Positions 55,389 to 63,637 of a DNA stretch of 64,000 nt are shown here, in pieces. The stretch covers positions 620,001 to 684,000 of the forward strand of contig NZ_AQXT01000002.1 in assembly GCF_000376805.1 (NCBI RefSeq). The letters run 5' to 3'. The DNA comes from Henriciella marina DSM 19595. Its GTDB lineage: Bacteria > Pseudomonadota > Alphaproteobacteria > Caulobacterales > Hyphomonadaceae. The position numbers and the translations under genes are program-made. The notes under the pieces were generated by a model, which saw nothing but the letters and a program-made list of their open reading frames with translations, was not told where the DNA came from and searched no databases. The first letter of the stretch is position 1. The number at the start of each line of letters is the position of its first letter.

Positions 55389-56621
55389 ATGGCTGACAGG
55401 GACACTTCGCTTTCCCACAAGACTTTTCCGTGGTTCCGCAGCGGGTTCGACCTCGAAGGGGTCGTTGGGTTTCTGGCGGCCTGGCTTCTGGGCGTGCTGC
55501 TCGCCATGATCTGGGAGCCGCTCTTCTGGGTCGCCTTCATTCCAGGCGTCATCATCCTTTTTGCCACACGGACAGCAGAACGCGTGACGCCGCAGTCGGA
55601 AGATCATCTGGTTTCTCCGTGCGATGGCGTTGTGGTTTCCGTCGTCGAGACCGATGCCCCCGCATCGCTTCGCATGGCGGGCCCGGCTCTTCGCATCCGG
55701 ATTTCATCGTCACCCCTTGCGGCAAACAATATTCACGCACCGATCGCAGGCGCAATCGACCGGATCGACCGTACCGAAGGCGACCCAAAGGCGTTCGCCG
55801 CGATGAAAGCCGAAGGTGAAGGTCTTGAGCGCCTCTCCATGGTGTTCAGCAGCGATGTCATGCGCGCGGGCTTCGTGGTTGCGACTGGTGGTCTGGGACC
55901 GCGCCTCGAGGTGAAATCCGATGCAGGGGACCGCGTGCTCAAAGGCAAGACGGTCGCGACCCGGCGTCTTGGCGGCTGGTGCGATATCTATGTCCCAGCC
56001 CGCTCACCCGGCGCACCGGTCGTCGAGCCAGGCCGCACGCTTGTCGGCGGCGAGACAATCCTCTGGGATCTCCACATGTCTTCGCCCGAAGTTCAGCACG
56101 CGCCAGAAGACCAGGCTGCTGCCACCACCTCCACGATCGCAGAGCCGCCCGTAGAGTCTGGGTCTCAGGCTGCCGCTGCCATGTCGACAGCGCCTGCAGC
56201 CGCCGCCGTGACGCCTGATCCAATGCCGCCAGAAGTTATTTCTGGCGAAGAAGACGACGGTGCGGGCGACGATAACGCATATATCGGCACGTCCCCGGTC
56301 GAGCAGCAGCCAACACCCGAAGTCGTGCCTCCGACCGTTGAGGAAGAGGTCGAAACGGACGTTCAGCCGGCGCCAGATGCCTCTGACGCGCAGGCCATCC
56401 CTGAAACGCTGCCGCCGGAAATCGCCGAGGAGGAGGCGGAAACGCCTTACCCGCAGGAACCGTCGAGCACGACTGCAGAACCAGAATCTGGCATCTCAGA
56501 CCCAAGCGATCCTTCGCGGCCTGACCAGGCGGCTGAGGCCACAGATCCCGCATCGATGTTCGAACGCCTCAGGCAACAGGCCCGCAAGCTTGCCGGCGAC
56601 GACGACAATAATAATCGCTAA
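55389..56621 (+). CDS. Phosphatidylserine-decarboxylase-like protein lacking the cleavage serine
   Basis: A 410-residue protein. Residues 20-60 hold membrane helices. Residues 65-230 align well with the short proteobacterial decarboxylases: VSPCDGVVVSV (SPADG), NNIHAPIAG (VNRAP), LERLSMVF, GDRVLKGKTVA and GGETILWDL. The family's self-cleaving FGSR, which forms the pyruvoyl cofactor, is here LGGW: Gly195-Gly196 at nt 55971-55976. Without that Ser the enzyme should not mature. Residues 235-410 are a Pro/Glu/Ala-rich acidic tail. No pssA gene follows, unlike usual psd loci. Likely a scaffold or regulator rather than an active enzyme. Confidence 0.88.
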   Translation: MADRDTSLSHKTFPWFRSGFDLEGVVGFLAAWLLGVLLAMIWEPLFWVAFIPGVIILFATRTAERVTPQSEDHLVSPCDGVVVSVVETDAPASLRMAGPALRIRISSSPLAANNIHAPIAGAIDRIDRTEGDPKAFAAMKAEGEGLERLSMVFSSDVMRAGFVVATGGLGPRLEVKSDAGDRVLKGKTVATRRLGGWCDIYVPARSPGAPVVEPGRTLVGGETILWDLHMSSPEVQHAPEDQAAATTSTIAEPPVESGSQAAAAMSTAPAAAAVTPDPMPPEVISGEEDDGAGDDNAYIGTSPVEQQPTPEVVPPTVEEEVETDVQPAPDASDAQAIPETLPPEIAEEEAETPYPQEPSSTTAEPESGISDPSDPSRPDQAAEATDPASMFERLRQQARKLAGDDDNNNR

Positions 56622-56645
56622 GCGCTGTGCTCTAGCCAATCCTGC

Positions 56646-56834
56646 TTACGCAGGCCGGTTCATCCAGCGCAGGATGGGCCGGAGCGGCAGGATCCATGCG
56701 ACGCCAGCAATAATATAAAATGGCAGCTGCACCCAGATCGGTTGATCGGTGATGCGGCTGCCAATCGTCCCAATCAGGACGACCCAGATCGCGATGAAGG
56801 CAAGGATTGCGATGGATGCGACGACTTTGCGCAT
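56646..56834 (-). CDS. DUF2842-family small membrane protein
   Basis: A 62-residue protein with two membrane helices (IAILAFIAIWVVLIGTI and QLPFYIIAGVAWILPL), ending RPILRWMNRPA, the hallmark of DUF2842. No function is known. It is divergent from ctaA, next to which it is often found; 80 bp separate the two starts. ATG 56834 was chosen over upstream in-frame starts because it gives the family N-terminus MRKVV. Confidence 0.85.
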   Translation of the reverse strand: MRKVVASIAILAFIAIWVVLIGTIGSRITDQPIWVQLPFYIIAGVAWILPLRPILRWMNRPA

Positions 56835-56914
56835 GAGTGTGTCCTGACTTTCTGGCTGTACCTGCGACCGCATGGCGACTTGCGATTCTGCCGTGCAGCG
56901 TCAGATAGGGCGTC

Positions 56915-57964
56915 ATGAGACACATGGCAAAGTCAGACGCGGGACAAAAGTGGATCAGGCGCTGGCTCATCCTGATCGCACTGCTGGTTTACGCGATGAT
57001 CCTCATTGGCGGGATGACGCGGCTCACCGATTCCGGGCTTTCAATCACCGAATGGGATGTCATCAGCGGCAGCGTGCCGCCGCTTGGCGCGGAAGGCTGG
57101 GCCGAGGAGTTTGCCAAATATCAGCAGACGGCGGAGTTCCAGCAGCAGAACTTCAACATGACGCTGGCTGAGTTCAAATACATCTACTGGTGGGAATGGG
57201 GCCATCGTCTTTTCGGCCGTCTCATCGGGCTGGTCGCCATCGGCGGTCTGGTCTGGTTCCTCGCGCGTAAATGGGTCGGCCGAGGGCTCACCACGCGCCT
57301 CATTATCCTGATCGCGCTTGGCGGTCTTCAGGGGGCGATCGGCTGGTGGATGGTGTCCAGCGGCATCGGTGAGACAGACCGTCTGGATGTGGCCCCATAC
57401 CGGCTGATGACCCATTTCGTGCTCGCGCTGATTATCATTGGATATACGGTCTGGCTCTGGATGGACCTTGGCGGTCGTACCCGGATGGAGCGCCAACCGG
57501 TTCTCGCGGGTTTTGCGCTGGTCCTGGCCGGGTTGGTCTTTGTCCAGATGGCAAGTGGCGCACTGGTCGCGGGCCTTGACGCAGGGCGCACCTATACCGA
57601 CTGGCCTCTGATGGACGGCGCATTTGTGCCCGCTTCTTATATACGTGAGGACCTTGGCTGGCGGAGCCTCTTTGAGGGGTTGGCGGCGACCCAGTTCAAC
57701 CACCGGGTCCTCGCCTATGTCCTATGGGCCGCGGCGCTGGCTGGCGTTGCCCTCAGTTGGGGCAAGCCAGCCGCCAAGTCCTTTGCGCTGCTCGCAACGC
57801 TTGTGACCCTGCAAGCGGCCTGGGGCATCTACACACTGGTCAGCGGCGCCCCGCTGGAGCTTGCGATTGTCCACCAGGCCCTCGGCGTGATCGTCTTCAT
57901 CACGTCCATCAGGCTTGTCTGGCTTACTCGGTCGCCGACGGCACCTCGATTGGCGTCATCGTAA
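56915..57964 (+). CDS. ctaA: Heme A synthase (COX15/CtaA)
   Basis: A 349-residue, eight-helix membrane enzyme that oxidises heme O to heme A. Conserved features: GGMTRLTDSGLSITEWDVISGSVPP in helix-1 loop near residues 30-54, YWWEWGHRLFGR near residue 92 with a heme-ligating His, YRLMTHFVLAL near residue 162, QFNHRVLAY near residue 264 and VHQALGVIVF near residue 327. It completes the heme A pathway started by ctaB in the cox cluster. Its last 41 bp overlap the 3' end of the convergent lipoprotein gene. Confidence 0.97.
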   Translation: MRHMAKSDAGQKWIRRWLILIALLVYAMILIGGMTRLTDSGLSITEWDVISGSVPPLGAEGWAEEFAKYQQTAEFQQQNFNMTLAEFKYIYWWEWGHRLFGRLIGLVAIGGLVWFLARKWVGRGLTTRLIILIALGGLQGAIGWWMVSSGIGETDRLDVAPYRLMTHFVLALIIIGYTVWLWMDLGGRTRMERQPVLAGFALVLAGLVFVQMASGALVAGLDAGRTYTDWPLMDGAFVPASYIREDLGWRSLFEGLAATQFNHRVLAYVLWAAALAGVALSWGKPAAKSFALLATLVTLQAAWGIYTLVSGAPLELAIVHQALGVIVFITSIRLVWLTRSPTAPRLASS

Positions 57965-58943
57965 CGCGGCTGGGGTCGATCATGACCACGCGGTGATCAT
58001 CGCCGCGTATCGTGCCGCTAACGATGATGACGCCGCCTGGATAGCCGCCGCCGCGCGCGTCACCAGTCGCTGCCAACGTTGAGAATATTGCCGGCACTTC
58101 GACGCTGATGCCTCTGCGAATCTCATACCGGGCAGGTTCATTGTCGCCGAGCTGCAGGCTGAGCTGCCCATCTCCTTCTGAAAGGATAAGTGTCTCGCGG
58201 CCATTTCTTCTAAGGCTCGCAGCGCCGTCGACGTTGCCGCTGAACGCCAGCGCCTCATTTCCAGTGATGACGCAGGACGTAATCGGCTCGCCCATATCTT
58301 CCTCTGCCTCGGTCACGAAGACGAGCTCGCCGCCGCTCTGACGGATCACCCCACTATAGAGCGTCCCTGGGTCGGTCTCAGTCCAATAGGCAAGGCGATG
58401 GAGATCATCGTCACTATTCGCAGGCGGCCCGGCACAGATCCCGGCTGCGGCTCCGGCCTGCTCACCCTGAAGATCATACTGAATTGCCTCGGCAACACCG
58501 CCCCCATGAATCCACACTTTCAGACTGCCGTTGGCATCGAGACCGGGGAAAAGGGTCACCGGGGTGCCCGAGAGCATGGCGTAACGCCCTTCGGCGAGCG
58601 CCATGGCCTCGTCCGGTGCAACGGTTGTGACCCGCTCACCATCAAAGTCGAATATCTGGACACCGCCGCCTTCATAGGCGACTGCAAAGGTCGAGCCGGC
58701 GCCGCCTGCAATACCGATGCTGGCGACAGGCGAATCAAGCTGGCGGGTCGACCAGACGGCGGGAAGCATATTTGCAGGCAGCGGATCTGCGCTAACCACA
58801 TCTTCCTGGCCTTGCGGGGCCGTGCTGCCCTGCTCTGCAGGCTCTTGCGGACCTGAGCAGGATGCCGCATAGAATAGCAGGAAACCGGCGATCCCTGCGT
58901 TGACAGGGAAGGACTGCGCGCTTAAACGCGGGCGCTTGAACAT
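57924..58943 (-). CDS. Hypothetical lipoprotein, possibly beta-propeller
   Basis: A 339-residue protein with a long signal peptide and lipobox FYAASC near residues 24-29, a short Pro/Gln-rich linker, then a domain rich in beta-strands and Gly turns (for example [26 protein letters not shown]). This kind of repetition suggests a beta-propeller or beta-sandwich, but I do not recognise a family. The C-terminal 14 codons overlap ctaA. The start is only 36 bp from the divergent rplM start. Confidence 0.82.
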   Translation of the reverse strand: MFKRPRLSAQSFPVNAGIAGFLLFYAASCSGPQEPAEQGSTAPQGQEDVVSADPLPANMLPAVWSTRQLDSPVASIGIAGGAGSTFAVAYEGGGVQIFDFDGERVTTVAPDEAMALAEGRYAMLSGTPVTLFPGLDANGSLKVWIHGGGVAEAIQYDLQGEQAGAAAGICAGPPANSDDDLHRLAYWTETDPGTLYSGVIRQSGGELVFVTEAEEDMGEPITSCVITGNEALAFSGNVDGAASLRRNGRETLILSEGDGQLSLQLGDNEPARYEIRRGISVEVPAIFSTLAATGDARGGGYPGGVIIVSGTIRGDDHRVVMIDPSRVTMTPIEVPSATE

Positions 58944-58979
58944 ATTCCAACACTCCGAATGAGAGGCTCCCGAGGAGCA

Positions 58980-59444
58980 ATGAAGACTTATAACGCACCT
59001 GCTGACGTGGAGAACAAATGGATCGTTATCGACGCAACAGATGTTGTGGTCGGTCGCCTCGCTTCATATGTCGCCAAACGCCTGCGCGGCAAGCACCGCG
59101 CTGATTTCACCCCACACATCGATACCGGCGATCACATCGTCGTTATCAATGCGGAAAAGGCCCGATTCACCGGCAACAAGCTGCGTGACAAGACCTATTA
59201 CCGCCACACCGGATATCCTGGTGGCATCAAGAGCACGACCGCTGAGAAGATCCTTGGTGGCCGCTTTCCTGAGCGCGCCATCGAGCTTGCTGTAAAGCGG
59301 ATGATGCCGGGCGAAAGCTCGCTGTCCCGCCAGCAATTCTCCAAGCTTCGCGTCTATGCCGGGTCTGAGCATCCGCATGAAGCGCAGAAGCCTGAAACCG
59401 TCGACTTCGCATCGATGAATACAAAGAATCTGAGAGACGACTGA
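58980..59444 (+). CDS. rplM: 50S ribosomal protein L13
   Basis: A 154-residue ribosomal protein: [19 protein letters not shown], then [23 protein letters not shown] and [12 protein letters not shown] near residue 80, with [32 protein letters not shown] near residue 105. It pairs with rpsI 4 bp downstream, the conserved L13-S9 operon. The nearest Shine-Dalgarno options (GAGAGG 12 nt away; AGGAG 2 nt away) are both at unusual spacing. Its promoter must lie within the start of the divergent lipoprotein gene. Confidence 0.98.
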   Translation: MKTYNAPADVENKWIVIDATDVVVGRLASYVAKRLRGKHRADFTPHIDTGDHIVVINAEKARFTGNKLRDKTYYRHTGYPGGIKSTTAEKILGGRFPERAIELAVKRMMPGESSLSRQQFSKLRVYAGSEHPHEAQKPETVDFASMNTKNLRDD

Positions 59445-59448
59445 TCAT

Positions 59449-59937
59449 ATGTCCGATACCGCCAATTCTCTTGAAGACCTGAAGACCGTCACCACCGGCG
59501 GCGATGCTGCTACTGAAGAAGTGGTCGCCGTTCAGCCGAAGATCGACGAACTCGGCCGCGCCTACGGCACCGGTCGCCGCAAGTCGGCAACGGCCCGCGT
59601 CTGGATCAAGCCGGGCACCGGCAAGATCACTGTCAACGGCAAGGATCAGGAACAGTATTTTGCGCGCCCAGTGCTTCGCATGGTTCTTGAGCAGCCGCTC
59701 GTCGAAACCGACCGTCGCACTGAGTTCGACGTGATCTGTACTGTCAAAGGTTCTGGCCTCTCCGGTCAGGCTGGCGCCGTGCGCCACGGCATTGCTCGCG
59801 CTCTGGTCAACTATGAGCCAGGCCTTCGCGCCGTTCTGAAGCCGTTCGGCTACATGACGCGTGACCCGCGTACCGTTGAGCGGAAGAAGTATGGCCGTGC
59901 GAAAGCACGCCGTAGCTTCCAGTTCTCGAAGCGCTAG
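59449..59937 (+). CDS. rpsI: 30S ribosomal protein S9
   Basis: A 162-residue S9 with the conserved [20 protein letters not shown] near residues 39-58, [18 protein letters not shown] near residue 101, and the universal C-terminal [11 protein letters not shown] that reaches the decoding site. An acidic N-terminal extension of about 35 residues precedes the conserved body, as in many alphaproteobacteria. A terminator follows. Confidence 0.98.
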   Translation: MSDTANSLEDLKTVTTGGDAATEEVVAVQPKIDELGRAYGTGRRKSATARVWIKPGTGKITVNGKDQEQYFARPVLRMVLEQPLVETDRRTEFDVICTVKGSGLSGQAGAVRHGIARALVNYEPGLRAVLKPFGYMTRDPRTVERKKYGRAKARRSFQFSKR

Positions 59938-59961
59938 GTTCGCAACTAGAATCAATGATCG

Positions 59962-59994
59962 AAAAGGGCGCTTCGAAACCGGAGCGCCCTTTTT
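59962..59994 (+). terminator. Rho-independent terminator of rplM-rpsI
   Basis: AAGGGCGCT at 59964-59972 pairs perfectly with AGCGCCCTT at 59983-59991, with a 10-nt loop, followed by a T-run (59990-59994). Confidence 0.88.
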
Positions 59995-60025
59995 CTTTGT
60001 CCGTCTTCATGACAGAGAGGCCAGC

Positions 60026-61069
60026 ATGACCAATCAACCTCTAAGAGCCGCCATTCTGGGCGCGTCGGGTTATACCGGCGCGGAAACCGTCCGGCTCCTG
60101 CGCAACCACCCGAATGTCGTGCCCGTGGCCGCCACCGGCAACGCGCTGGCCGGCAAGACACTTTCAGACATTTTCCCGCATCTTCGCGGCAAGTACGATC
60201 TCGATGTCATCAAGGCAGAAGATGTCGACTGGGATGGGGTCGATGTCGCGTTTGGCTGCCTGCCGCACGGCACCAGCCAGGATCTGATCGAAACGCTCCC
60301 GGAGCGCATCAAGGTCGTCGATCTCTCGTCGGATTACCGTTTCCGCGACGCCGGGCTCTACTCGGAGACCTATGGCCGCGAACATATCGCACCAGAGCGC
60401 ACCGCGAATGCCATTTACGGCCTCAGCGAACATGCGGCAGAGCGTATGGCGGGCGCCGACCTGGTGGCATGCCCCGGCTGCTACCCAACAGCGGCCCTTA
60501 TGGTTCTCCTGCCTCTGGTCGGCTCTGACGTCATCGATCTTGGGGCCATCATCATCGATGCGAAATCCGGCGCGTCAGGCGCGGGCAGGGGTCTCAAGGA
60601 AGGCAATCTCTTCTGCGAGGTTGGCGAAGGTGTACACGCCTATGGCGTCGGCACCCACCGGCACGCCCCGGAGATCGAGCAGGAGCTTCGCCTTGCTGCG
60701 GATGACCCATCGATTGAAGTGACGTTCACCCCGCATCTCATCCCGATGACGCGCGGCGAGCTTGTCACATGCCACCTGCGCGGCGACGTTGATCAGATAC
60801 ATGCGGCCCTCTCCAGGGCCTATGAAGGCCAGCCCTTCGTCAGTGTGCTGCCGCTCGGCTCGCCGCCGCCTGATACGCGTCATGTGCGCGGCACGAATGA
60901 TTGCCGGATAGCGGTCTTCCCTGACCGCGCCAAAGGCCGCGTTATCGTGATCGCCGTGATCGATAATCTGGTGAAGGGCTCCAGCGGACAGGCTATCCAG
61001 AACCTCAACCTGATGATGGGTTGGGATCAGGCCTTGGGGCTGGACGCGCTCTTGCCGCTTTTCCCTTGA
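60026..61069 (+). CDS. argC: N-acetyl-gamma-glutamyl-phosphate reductase
   Basis: A 347-residue NADP-dependent reductase of arginine synthesis. Rossmann motif AILGASGYTGAETVRLL near residues 8-24, catalytic Cys in ACPGCYPTAALM near residues 149-160, and SGASGAGRGLKEGNLF near residue 183. GAGAGG precedes ATG 60026. Its last 43 bp overlap the tail of the convergent phaC gene. Confidence 0.96.
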   Translation: MTNQPLRAAILGASGYTGAETVRLLRNHPNVVPVAATGNALAGKTLSDIFPHLRGKYDLDVIKAEDVDWDGVDVAFGCLPHGTSQDLIETLPERIKVVDLSSDYRFRDAGLYSETYGREHIAPERTANAIYGLSEHAAERMAGADLVACPGCYPTAALMVLLPLVGSDVIDLGAIIIDAKSGASGAGRGLKEGNLFCEVGEGVHAYGVGTHRHAPEIEQELRLAADDPSIEVTFTPHLIPMTRGELVTCHLRGDVDQIHAALSRAYEGQPFVSVLPLGSPPPDTRHVRGTNDCRIAVFPDRAKGRVIVIAVIDNLVKGSSGQAIQNLNLMMGWDQALGLDALLPLFP

Positions 61070-63084
61070 GCTGAAGGCTTCTTGGCCGGTTTTTTCGGGG
61101 CGCTTTTGGCCGCCGCTGAACTGGCTTTGGGCTTTGCGCTCGTGGACGGGGACCGTTTTGCCGCTGGTTTTGCTTTGGCGGCCGGTGCGGCCTTTTTGGG
61201 GGCCGGTTTTGGCTTTCGAGCCGGAGCAGCGCGCTTTGATGGCGTCGAATACTCAGCAGGTGGCTTTTTGCCCTCTGAGATGTCCGAAAGGCGCATTTTG
61301 ACATAAGCGCCCGGCGCGTCGCCGAGGCCCTTATCCTTGAGCGCGACAGCCGGTTTTAGAGCGCCAGCCTTTGGCTCGAGCCATTCCCACCAGGTTGGCC
61401 ACCACGAGCCCTTCGTTTCCTCAGAGCCTGACAGCCACGCTTCCGGTGTCTTGGCGAGCCCTTCATTGGTCCAGTGCTGGTACTTTTCAGCGCTCGGGTG
61501 ATTGATGACGCCCGCAATATGACCGGATCCGGCAAGGATGAAGTTGACTTCGCCGCCATATTTCTTCGCGCCGCGATAGATGGAATGCCAGGGACAGATA
61601 TGGTCTTCGCGGCTGGCCTGAATGGTGACGGGGATCGTGATGTCCCCCATCGAAACCGTATCGCCCAGCACCTTGAAATTGCCCTCGGCGAGTTGGTTCT
61701 GGCCGTAGAGGTTCTTCAGATAAGTCCGGTGCGTATTTCCGGGAATATTCGTCTGGTCAGCGTTCCAGAAGAGCAGGTCGAAGGGGCGCGGCTTCTTGCC
61801 GAGCATGTAATTGTCGACGACATACCGCCAGACAAGATCAACCGGGCGCAACCAGTTGAACGTCTGGCCCATCATCTCGCCGGGCATGATCCCGTTATTC
61901 TCGTCGATGATCTCATCAATGCTGTCGAGGGACTCAGGATCGGTGAAAACCATAAGGTCGCCGGCATCTGAAAAGTCAGACTGTGACGCAAAGAAGGTGG
62001 AGGACGCGATCCGCTCGTCGCCTGTCTTCGCCATATGGCCGAGCGCACCGGTCAGCAGCGATCCACCGATACAATAGCCGATCGTATTGGCTTTATCAGC
62101 GCCGGTAATGGCCAGCGCTTCATTCAGCGCGTCGAAGACGCCTTCCTCGATGTAATTGTCCCAGGTGTAATCCTTGGTCACCTCGTCTGCAGACCGCCAG
62201 GAAACCACAAAGACGCTGAGGCCGTTGTCCGTCAGCCACCTGATCAGCGAGTTCTCCTCGCGCAGATCCATGATGTAGTATTTGTTGATCCAGGGCGGAA
62301 AGATGAGCAGCGGGCGCTCATAAACTTTCTCGGTTGTCGGCTCGAACTGGAGCAGCTCGATCAGCTTGTTGCGGAAGACGACCTTGCCGGGCGCCGTCGC
62401 GATATTCTTGCCGATCTCGAAAGGCGACTCGTCAGACTGGCTGATCGAGAGTCGGCCATTGCCCTTGGCGATATCCGCGCGTGCATTGCGCAGCCCATCA
62501 ACAAGGCTCTGTCCGCCGGTCTTGAGCATGGCACGGAGGGCTGCCGGGTTGGTCGCAAAGAAATTGGTCGGCGACAGGGCGTCTATGGTCTGGCGGGTAT
62601 AGAATTGCGCCTTGCGCTTGTCTGACGGGGAGAGGTCTGGCGCCGCATCCAGCAGCGACATCATCCAGCTCGAGTTGAGCTCATAGGCCTTGCGCATGAA
62701 CTCGAACGCAGGGTTCGACGACCATTCCGGATCGGAAAAGCGCTTGTCCTTGGCCTCACTTATCTGGCCGAGCGTGAAATCCTTCCAGAGATTGACCCAG
62801 CCGGTCCACAGATCGAGATTTGCGCTCAACAGGGCCTGCGGGTTGCTGGCCAGGGATTGGCCAACTTTTCCGTAGACTCCTGTAATGTTGAACGGATCGG
62901 TTTTGCCTGCCGTTTCACCGCCCGGATGACTGGTCGCCATGACTTCGCTGAGCAGGGCCTGCGATTCAGCCGCCGCCGCCGCAAGTGCCTGTCCGATCGC
63001 CTGTAATTGCTCAGGAGATTGATCGGCCAGGATCGCGTTCAGTGTGCGGTGTTCGGGATTGCTCATCTCGGTTGTGCTTTTCAT
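61027..63084 (-). CDS. phaC: Class I polyhydroxyalkanoate synthase with basic C-terminal tail
   Basis: A 685-residue PHA synthase that polymerises 3-hydroxyacyl-CoA into storage granules. The lipase-box-like site is TIGYCIGGSLL (nt about 62060-62100) with catalytic Cys; the Asp and His of the triad are in REDHICPWHSIYRG and GSGHIAGVINHPS. PPWINKYYIMDL and FVVSWRSAD are typical. The last 70 residues consist only of Ala, Lys, Pro, Ser, Arg, Thr, Gly and Gln, with about 21 basic and no acidic residues, like histone H1 or the DNA-binding tail of the phasin PhaF. Most class I synthases end about 90 residues earlier. Start: ATG 63084 or GTG 63087. Confidence 0.95.
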   Translation of the reverse strand: MKSTTEMSNPEHRTLNAILADQSPEQLQAIGQALAAAAAESQALLSEVMATSHPGGETAGKTDPFNITGVYGKVGQSLASNPQALLSANLDLWTGWVNLWKDFTLGQISEAKDKRFSDPEWSSNPAFEFMRKAYELNSSWMMSLLDAAPDLSPSDKRKAQFYTRQTIDALSPTNFFATNPAALRAMLKTGGQSLVDGLRNARADIAKGNGRLSISQSDESPFEIGKNIATAPGKVVFRNKLIELLQFEPTTEKVYERPLLIFPPWINKYYIMDLREENSLIRWLTDNGLSVFVVSWRSADEVTKDYTWDNYIEEGVFDALNEALAITGADKANTIGYCIGGSLLTGALGHMAKTGDERIASSTFFASQSDFSDAGDLMVFTDPESLDSIDEIIDENNGIMPGEMMGQTFNWLRPVDLVWRYVVDNYMLGKKPRPFDLLFWNADQTNIPGNTHRTYLKNLYGQNQLAEGNFKVLGDTVSMGDITIPVTIQASREDHICPWHSIYRGAKKYGGEVNFILAGSGHIAGVINHPSAEKYQHWTNEGLAKTPEAWLSGSEETKGSWWPTWWEWLEPKAGALKPAVALKDKGLGDAPGAYVKMRLSDISEGKKPPAEYSTPSKRAAPARKPKPAPKKAAPAAKAKPAAKRSPSTSAKPKASSAAAKSAPKKPAKKPSAQGKSGKSASSPKA

Positions 63085-63159
63085 CACCCTCTCTCGCCAT
63101 CCTACACAAACCTCGTTAGGGAAGAAATGTTTCTGGAAGAATGAAGAGTACTGATTTTG

Positions 63160-63591
63160 ATGCCCAAGGCCTGCTTGTTCGCTGTTATTGCCATATGCGT
63201 GGCCGGTTGCGCCTCAACAAGTGGCACAGCTGGTAATGAAGCGCCGCCCGAATGGTTCGAGCAGCGTCAGGCCGAGCTTGCGCGCGAAGGGTTCCCGGAG
63301 CTTGGCCGCGTTCCCACTGTTCCCGCAGCGACACCGGAAGAGACACCGGAAAATCTGGCAAACTCAAAGACCGCAAAGGCCGTCGCGATCCGGCGCAAGA
63401 CCGCGCTGCGTCTTGCCATGCTCAAGGACCCGCGCGCCGACCCGGTGACCCTTACCCCGGAAGAGATCCTGGAATGGGGTAACGAGCTGAAAGCCAAGCT
63501 CTCCGGCAAGCCGGCTCCGGCCGATTTCCTGTCCGATCAGGAAGTCGCCTCGCTGCGCGCGAAATTTGACAGGCCGCGCGCCCGGCGTTGA
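63160..63591 (+). CDS. Hypothetical lipoprotein
   Basis: A 143-residue protein with a signal peptide and lipobox CVAGC near residues 13-17, then a polar helical domain (PPEWFEQRQAELAREGFPELGRVP; LTPEEILEWGNELKAKL) ending in an Arg-rich tail. I do not recognise a family; such short lipoproteins with a PxWxxxRxxELxxxGFP opening occur in Caulobacterales. It is divergent from phaC (75 bp) and followed after 46 bp by an aminotransferase gene. Confidence 0.8.
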   Translation: MPKACLFAVIAICVAGCASTSGTAGNEAPPEWFEQRQAELAREGFPELGRVPTVPAATPEETPENLANSKTAKAVAIRRKTALRLAMLKDPRADPVTLTPEEILEWGNELKAKLSGKPAPADFLSDQEVASLRAKFDRPRARR

Positions 63592-63637
63592 GCCTAATCA
63601 ATACCAAGTTCTCAATTTGTCCTGTGTGGAGTCGGTC

